Origin: Candidatus Magasanikbacteria bacterium RIFCSPHIGHO2_02_FULL_47_14
GTDB taxonomy: Bacteria; Patescibacteriota; Patescibacteriia; Magasanikbacterales; UBA922
Length of the DNA: 6,252 nucleotides
Direction of reading: 5' to 3'
Assembly (NCBI GenBank): GCA_001784275.1
Contig: MFQB01000053.1
Location: 1-6,252, forward strand
Of this stretch, positions 1 through 4,079 are shown one piece after another. The notes beneath the pieces were generated by a model. That model saw only the letters and a list, made by a program, of their open reading frames with translations. It was not told the DNA's origin and did not search any database. Each line of letters begins with the position of its first letter. The stretch's first letter is position 1. The position numbers and the translations under genes are program-made.

Positions 1-100
1 CATCAAGACCGGTGTCCTCTGGAAGAATATTTAAATTTGCAGTCGGATATCCGAGCAACTTTCCTTTTCCTTCACCAAAGACAACCGTACCGCTGAACAT
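1..100 (-). CDS. ribF: Riboflavin kinase, stand-alone (N-terminal part; gene runs off the left edge)
   Basis: Only the first 33 codons are present, on the minus strand. The peptide begins MFSGTVVFGEGKGKL and continues LGYPTANLNILPEDTGLD. This is the N-terminal signature of the riboflavin kinase fold: G-x-V-x-x-G-x-G-x-G, then LG(F/Y)PTAN. The Thr and Asn of PTAN are known to bind Mg-ATP in this family. The enzyme phosphorylates riboflavin to FMN in the cytoplasm. In most bacteria RibF is bifunctional, with an FAD synthetase domain in front of the kinase. Here an in-frame TAA lies at 119-121, seven codons before the ATG, so no N-terminal adenylyltransferase domain can be fused and the kinase stands alone. 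The start is one base after the stop of the protease gene, which suggests translational coupling. No Shine-Dalgarno sequence is visible. The family call is confident; the gene's full length cannot be seen. Confidence 0.88.
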   Translation of the reverse strand, partial: MFSGTVVFGEGKGKLLGYPTANLNILPEDTGLD

Positions 101-101
101 A

Positions 102-1352
102 TTATTGGATCTGACTTTTTAGAACTTCCATTGCTTTTTCCAACCCAAGATCTTTTGCTTCTCCCTCGGTAGAAGCATCTTCCTCAAACATTTTTTCCAA
201 GACAATGTCAGGTGTGATGCCGGTTTCATCGATTTTTCGGTCTTTGGGTGTGAACCATTTGGCAATGGTAAGTTTTAAGGCAGAGCCATCCGGGAGCACC
301 TCAAAATTTTGTACCGATCCTTTACCAAAGATTTGTGCGCCAACAAGAACCTTCCCATTATCCTGTAAAGCACCGGCTAAAATTTCCGACCCTGATGCGG
401 TACCTTCGTCAACCAACGTCACCGTTGGAATATCACTGAGTCTATGCCGGCCAGACGTGGAATACTCTTTTTGTTCAGTATCGTTAAATCGCTCGCGAAC
501 AATAACCCCGTCTTTGATCCACTCACTGGCGATGAGTACGGCGCTATCCAAATAGCCACCCGGATTGCTCCTCAGATCAAGCACAAGACCTGCAGGCGCT
601 TTGAGCAACATCTCTTGAACAGCTTTGTCAAACTCAAATACTGTTTCCTGGTTAAAGTAACTAATCCGCACGTATGCGATATCTCCTTCTTTCATTTCCC
701 ATCTGACTGTTGGAACATTGATGCGGTCACGAGTTATGGTTCGTTCTTCTGCCTTTTCCCAACCATCGCGTGATATTGTCAACATCACTTGTGTACCTTG
801 CGGACCACGAATTTTTTGTACTGCTTCTTCTACTGTAATATCACCGGTTTCTTCATCCCCGATTGCCAAAATTTTATCACCGGATTTAAGCCCGGCCTTT
901 TCTGCCGGAGAGTCCGGTAACGGTGCAATCACAATAAGTTGCTTGTCACGAATGCCGATTTCTGCGCCAATACCCTCAAACTCTCCGGATAAGTCATCGG
1001 CAAACTCTTTCGCTTCTTTTGGCGGAAAATAGACAGAGTATGGGTCGTTCAATCCTTTCACCATCCCCTGAATTGCGCCGTAAAAAAGATCAACTTCGTT
1101 TACCGGTTGGCCAACGTAATTGCTTTTGATGGTATTCCACACCTTCCAAAATTGGTCGAAACTGACTTCGTCCGACCGAGTCTTTCCGTACAGATCAACG
1201 ACCTTGGTGATATTCACATCGCCGCTGGCATCGACGACCTGTTTTCGAACCGCTACAGCAGTGCCGCTAAAAAATCCGATTGCGAATGCAATACCTAAAC
1301 CAACGAAGGTGGTAACAAGTAGAAACCGTTTATACGAACTTTTTTCTAACAT
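102..1352 (-). CDS. S41-family C-terminal processing peptidase with PDZ domain
   Basis: The 416-residue protein is a typical length for CtpA/CtpB-type proteases, which cleave envelope proteins near their C-termini. Residues 1-8 are short and basic, and residues 10-35 form a hydrophobic segment (LLVTTFVGLGIAFAIGFFSG within it), so the protein is probably anchored with its catalytic part outside. A helical region (about 60-120, with LNDPYSVYFPP) precedes a PDZ domain at about 122-195, which contains GIGAEIG and SPAEKAGLKSGDKI. The protease core follows, with the conserved LDLRSNPGG at 258-266. The nucleophile is Ser320 in GTASGSEI, and the general base is Lys344 in IFGKGSVQ. The spacing between them is one residue shorter than in E. 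coli Prc. Residues 370-383 (KDRKIDETGITPDI) match the family's usual C-terminal strand. The ATG at 1352 lies 12 bp after the upstream murA-like stop, so the gene is probably cotranscribed with it. Its substrate is unknown; a cell-envelope role is inferred. Confidence 0.95.
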   Translation of the reverse strand: MLEKSSYKRFLLVTTFVGLGIAFAIGFFSGTAVAVRKQVVDASGDVNITKVVDLYGKTRSDEVSFDQFWKVWNTIKSNYVGQPVNEVDLFYGAIQGMVKGLNDPYSVYFPPKEAKEFADDLSGEFEGIGAEIGIRDKQLIVIAPLPDSPAEKAGLKSGDKILAIGDEETGDITVEEAVQKIRGPQGTQVMLTISRDGWEKAEERTITRDRINVPTVRWEMKEGDIAYVRISYFNQETVFEFDKAVQEMLLKAPAGLVLDLRSNPGGYLDSAVLIASEWIKDGVIVRERFNDTEQKEYSTSGRHRLSDIPTVTLVDEGTASGSEILAGALQDNGKVLVGAQIFGKGSVQNFEVLPDGSALKLTIAKWFTPKDRKIDETGITPDIVLEKMFEEDASTEGEAKDLGLEKAMEVLKSQIQ

Positions 1353-1357
1353 ACCAT

Positions 1358-1369
1358 ATTATAATTATA
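1358..1369 (-). promoter_or_regulatory. Tandem TATAAT hexamers, possible internal promoter for the protease gene
   Basis: On the minus strand the junction between the murA-like gene and the protease gene reads TATAATTATAAT, two perfect -10 hexamers back to back, ending 5 bp before the ATG at 1352. The first overlaps the murA stop codon. No good -35 hexamer sits 16-18 bp upstream of either copy. If they work as a promoter, transcription would start at about the ATG and give a nearly leaderless mRNA. The site is AT-rich, so chance is a real alternative. Confidence 0.25.
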
Positions 1370-2669
1370 CTTCGGAACGTTGAATATCTACCCCAACAGA
1401 TTGCAAGCGTTCAATGAGTTGTTCGTATCCACGTTCAATTTGATAGACGTCACGCAATACAGATGTGTCTTTTGCCCCAATCATCGCAATAAGAAGTGCC
1501 ATTGCCGGCCGCAACGCTGGCGGCGCAACCACGTCGTTCCCTTTCAGCTGGGTCGGCCCTTCAATCATCACGCGGTGCGGGTCGAGCAACAAGATATTTG
1601 CACCAACTTTTTTTAATTCAAGATAATAGACCGCCCTATTTTCGTAACACCAATCATGAACCAACGTTGTGCCCTCAGCCTGGGTCAAAAGCGGAACAAA
1701 CAACGGCACGTTATCAATATTCAGTCCGGGAAACGGTCTGCCGTATAACTTATCCGGCAGCGCCTGCAATGCGGATGACTTGAGTGTGATATCCACAATT
1801 GCAAAATGACCGTTGTCAGACAAACGCTGGTTGCTGTAGGTGCACTGTTGTCCCATCACATGCAACTTTTCCAACTCCAACTCTAAAAAGTCAAGCGGGC
1901 AATTTGTAATGGTTAATTCAGAGTGGGTTGTGATAGCAAGTGAAATCCACGCCATGGCATCAACCGGGTCTGGAATTGGGGTATATTCCGAAATGTCATG
2001 CAACGCCTCGACACCAATGATGCTGAGTGTTGTCGTGCCAACTCCTTCAATTTTCGCTCCGGCCGCGATTAAAAAATAACAAAGGTCCTGGACCATATAA
2101 TTTGCAGAGGCCATTTTGATCTGGGTGGTTCCGGGAGCCAACACCGCTGCCATAATAGCGTTTTCTGTCGCAGTGTCTCCAGACTCATACATGACCACGT
2201 AGGCGCCTTTCAGATCTGTGGTCGAGACAGTGTATCCCTCTTCGGTTGATTCCACACGGACACCTAACTTATCCAGTGCATACATATGTGGACGAATCGT
2301 CCGATTGCCTAATTTACAACCGCCCGACTTGTATAAGGTAAACTGTCTTTCACGAGCAACAAGAGCACCAATCAACAAAAGCGATGAACGGGTTACCTCG
2401 CAGGCATGTCGATCGATCGTATCCATGGTCAAGGGACCGGAAGTGTCAACGAGCAGTGTCTCATGATCCTGCCAATGAGTCTGAACACCGATACTTTGTA
2501 AAATTTCCAAAATGCGCTCGACTTCTTCGACATGGGTCATGTGGTGAAATACCACCTTACCTTTGAGCAATAAGGTGGAACACAACAAGGCCACCGGCGA
2601 ATTTTTGCCGGCAGTAACTAAAATTAACCCATGGAGTTGTTTGCCTCCTTGAATATGATAGGATGGCAT
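1365..2669 (-). CDS. murA: MurA-family UDP-N-acetylglucosamine 1-carboxyvinyltransferase, divergent
   Basis: The protein has 434 residues; typical MurA has about 420. It shows the two-domain inside-out barrel pattern of enolpyruvyl transferases. MurA transfers enolpyruvate from PEP to UDP-GlcNAc, the first committed step of peptidoglycan synthesis, in the cytoplasm. Residues matching E. coli MurA by eye are Lys22-Asn23 (AGKN), Arg94 (TRSS), Cys118 in GGCKLG (the fosfomycin-target Cys115), Arg123, Asp319 in NIDN (Asp305), Arg345 in ENR (Arg331) and Arg413 in IERGYEQ (Arg397). Three blocks deviate. RP-x-D-x-H after the Cys loop reads RTIRPH. The FPTDMQ block reads LNIDNV. The Asp of the DLR motif (E. 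coli Asp369) is replaced by Ala385 in PALRP. This may therefore be a divergent paralogue and not the housekeeping enzyme. It is the first gene of a probable operon with the protease and riboflavin kinase genes. EPSP synthase (AroA) was considered, but the Cys loop and RGYE block favour MurA. The ATG at 2669 lacks a Shine-Dalgarno sequence. Confidence 0.85.
   Translation of the reverse strand: MPSYHIQGGKQLHGLILVTAGKNSPVALLCSTLLLKGKVVFHHMTHVEEVERILEILQSIGVQTHWQDHETLLVDTSGPLTMDTIDRHACEVTRSSLLLIGALVARERQFTLYKSGGCKLGNRTIRPHMYALDKLGVRVESTEEGYTVSTTDLKGAYVVMYESGDTATENAIMAAVLAPGTTQIKMASANYMVQDLCYFLIAAGAKIEGVGTTTLSIIGVEALHDISEYTPIPDPVDAMAWISLAITTHSELTITNCPLDFLELELEKLHVMGQQCTYSNQRLSDNGHFAIVDITLKSSALQALPDKLYGRPFPGLNIDNVPLFVPLLTQAEGTTLVHDWCYENRAVYYLELKKVGANILLLDPHRVMIEGPTQLKGNDVVAPPALRPAMALLIAMIGAKDTSVLRDVYQIERGYEQLIERLQSVGVDIQRSEV
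2541..2578 (-). other. Two mutually exclusive hairpins inside the early murA-like coding region
   Basis: A perfect 8-bp inverted repeat, CCACCTTA (2552-2559) and TAAGGTGG (2571-2578), encloses an 11-nt loop. A second inverted repeat, GTGGT (2541-2545) and ACCAC (2551-2555), shares bases 2552-2555 with it, so only one stem can form at a time. Both lie about 30-43 codons after the murA start. No U-tract follows either stem in the transcript, so neither is an intrinsic terminator. They may be a chance result of coding sequence. Confidence 0.3.
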
Positions 2670-2676
2670 AAGAGTC

Positions 2677-2705
2677 TTGCGTCAGAGAGAAAGCTGCGCT
2701 ACTAT
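2677..2705 (+). promoter_or_regulatory. Candidate promoter for the PEGA protein gene
   Basis: The -35 candidate is TTGCGT (2677-2682) and the -10 candidate is TACTAT (2700-2705), with a 17-bp spacer. Transcription would start near 2712 and give a leader of about 33 nt before the ATG at 2745. The match to sigma-70 consensus is moderate (3/6 and 4/6). The -10 box overlaps the -10 of the opposing murA promoter. Confidence 0.4.
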
Positions 2706-2710
2706 TGTAG
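2699..2710. promoter_or_regulatory. Short inverted repeat CTAC-N4-GTAG across the overlapping -10 boxes
   Basis: The sequence CTACTATTGTAG is a 4-bp inverted repeat with a 4-bp centre. It covers the -10 candidates of both divergent promoters. It could be a small operator, or only a consequence of two -10 boxes facing each other. The arms are short, so the support is weak. Confidence 0.2.
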
Positions 2711-2732
2711 CCGACATACGTGAAAAGAGCAA
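2704..2732 (-). promoter_or_regulatory. Candidate promoter for the murA-protease-ribF operon
   Basis: On the minus strand, TTGCTC (2732-2727) and TACAAT (2709-2704) are separated by exactly 17 bp. They match the sigma-70 consensus at 4/6 and 5/6. Transcription would start near 2697, leaving a leader of about 28 nt before the ATG at 2669. This is the best promoter candidate in the window. It lies in the 75-bp divergent spacer at 2670-2744, the only non-coding stretch of any length here. Confidence 0.5.
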
Positions 2733-2744
2733 GATAAAAATCTC

Positions 2745-4079
2745 ATGTACCACCCCCCCTATTTTATCCCTCACCGAGTGCGCCTCACGATCATGATTTC
2801 TTTGATCGCCTCTTTTTTTATTATCTCTCCGTTATTGATTTTATATACGACCGGATATCGATACGACTGGCGAAACCACGTCTTTTTGACAACCGGCGTG
2901 TTAAGTATCGAGGGCGATCCGCGAGACATGGACGTCTTTATTAACGATATTCAAATTGAAAAAACAGTTCCCATACGTTTGACAAACCTTACACCAAATA
3001 CGTACCGTGTTCGCCTGGAAAAGGCGGGGTACATCACCTGGGAAAAAGATGTGACAGTTGAAAGCAACAAGACAAGCTATATTAAACATATCGGTTTAAT
3101 AAGAAAAACCGAACCGGTCGCTTTGCCTTCAGTGCAACGCTTTACATCGTTTGCATTATCGTATGACGGAGCCCATATGCTCGGGATGACGCAATCAACA
3201 ACCAATACGTTTGCACTTTCGTTATTTAATGCTGAAACAAAAAAAGAAACCCCGTTGAGCATTATTACAGCGAGTACATCTCCATATATGGAGTGGTCCC
3301 CTTATGATGCAAGCGCTTTGATATCGTGGAAAGATGTTGCAGGACAACACATCCGCTTGGTTTCCGGCGAACGAGCAGGAGAAACTGACGCTATTGCTCT
3401 GCCTGGTGAATCTGTAATCAGAACACAGTGGGATTCATCTGAGTCGCTTCATTTATTTTTTGCAGATCGTGACGAAATTTTTTCTCTCACTTCCGATGGA
3501 GCTAATTTTTTGGTCCGATTGCCGGTAGCTTCCGCGCCATGGTATATCGATGGGAGCCGACATCTGTGGACATACGACGCAGATCGTGGTGCAGTGACTG
3601 AGACTGTTGATGGCAATGTCAAAGAGTCTTACGCGACAGACCAACCCATTGATCGGTTTGTTCATGTGAACAACAAAAGAATCGTTGCACACCATGAAAA
3701 TATGATTGACATTGTGGAACGGACCTCGCCGCCACGAGTTCAACGTATTCAAGCAGAGTCAGTCACATTCAACTCCGGAACCCACGAGTGGATCGTATGG
3801 TCACCATGGGAACTTTGGACGATCTACGAAGATGGAAATGCAACTCTCTTAAATAGAACGGGTGATCCGATTCAGTTTGTTCGCCCTCTCGATGACTTTG
3901 GAGTTTTACTTGTGGCTACACAAAATTCTCTTACGGCATTTAATCCGGGATATTACGTAACACAAAAAATTCTTGACGTGAGTAATATCCGAGAAGTCCG
4001 GGTACACCAAAAGCAAAGAAAAATTCTTTTTACAAAAACAAGCGAAGGTACAGAAGAGCTTTTTGAGTTGAACTACTAG
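2745..4079 (+). CDS. Membrane-anchored PEGA-domain protein with propeller-like C-terminal region
   Basis: The 444-residue protein begins with a short basic segment (Arg11, Arg13) followed by one hydrophobic helix at about 14-36 (TIMISLIASFFIISPLLILY). This predicts a cytoplasmic N-terminus and an external body. Residues 52-115 fit a PEGA domain: GVLSIEGDP, a short beta-hairpin with FINDIQIEK, LTPNTYRVRLEKAGY, then ITWEKDVTV. PEGA domains are small beta-sandwich modules found in surface proteins; proteins with this helix-GYRYD-PEGA order are common in Patescibacteria. From about 130 to the end the chain is beta-rich, with aromatic-turn repeats such as SFALSYDGAHML, YMEWSPYDAS and WIVWSPWEL, resembling WD40/PD40 propeller blades. 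No catalytic motif was recognised. It is likely a cell-surface binding or scaffold protein; the exact function is unknown. Met17 is an alternative start, but it would remove the basic residues that set topology. Its TAG stop overlaps the leuS stop. Confidence 0.85.
   Translation: MYHPPYFIPHRVRLTIMISLIASFFIISPLLILYTTGYRYDWRNHVFLTTGVLSIEGDPRDMDVFINDIQIEKTVPIRLTNLTPNTYRVRLEKAGYITWEKDVTVESNKTSYIKHIGLIRKTEPVALPSVQRFTSFALSYDGAHMLGMTQSTTNTFALSLFNAETKKETPLSIITASTSPYMEWSPYDASALISWKDVAGQHIRLVSGERAGETDAIALPGESVIRTQWDSSESLHLFFADRDEIFSLTSDGANFLVRLPVASAPWYIDGSRHLWTYDADRGAVTETVDGNVKESYATDQPIDRFVHVNNKRIVAHHENMIDIVERTSPPRVQRIQAESVTFNSGTHEWIVWSPWELWTIYEDGNATLLNRTGDPIQFVRPLDDFGVLLVATQNSLTAFNPGYYVTQKILDVSNIREVRVHQKQRKILFTKTSEGTEELFELNY
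2753..2759 (+). repeat. C7 homopolymer just inside the PEGA gene
   Basis: Seven consecutive C bases span codons 3-5 (CAC CCC CCC), directly after the start. Such tracts can slip during replication and switch expression of surface proteins, and they are also prone to sequencing error. Seven is at the short end for phase variation. Confidence 0.3.
4076..4079. other. Shared palindromic CTAG: overlapping stop codons of convergent genes
   Basis: The PEGA gene ends in TAG at 4077-4079 and leuS ends in TAG on the other strand at 4078-4076. The four-base palindrome CTAG serves both. No hairpin with a U-tract is visible on either side, so transcripts from both genes probably run into each other unless factor-dependent termination acts inside the genes. 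Confidence 0.9.

Noticed and set aside
1365..2669. EPSP synthase (AroA) as the identity of the enolpyruvyl transferase
   Set aside because: The GGC loop with a following Arg, the ENR block and the RGYE block are MurA features.
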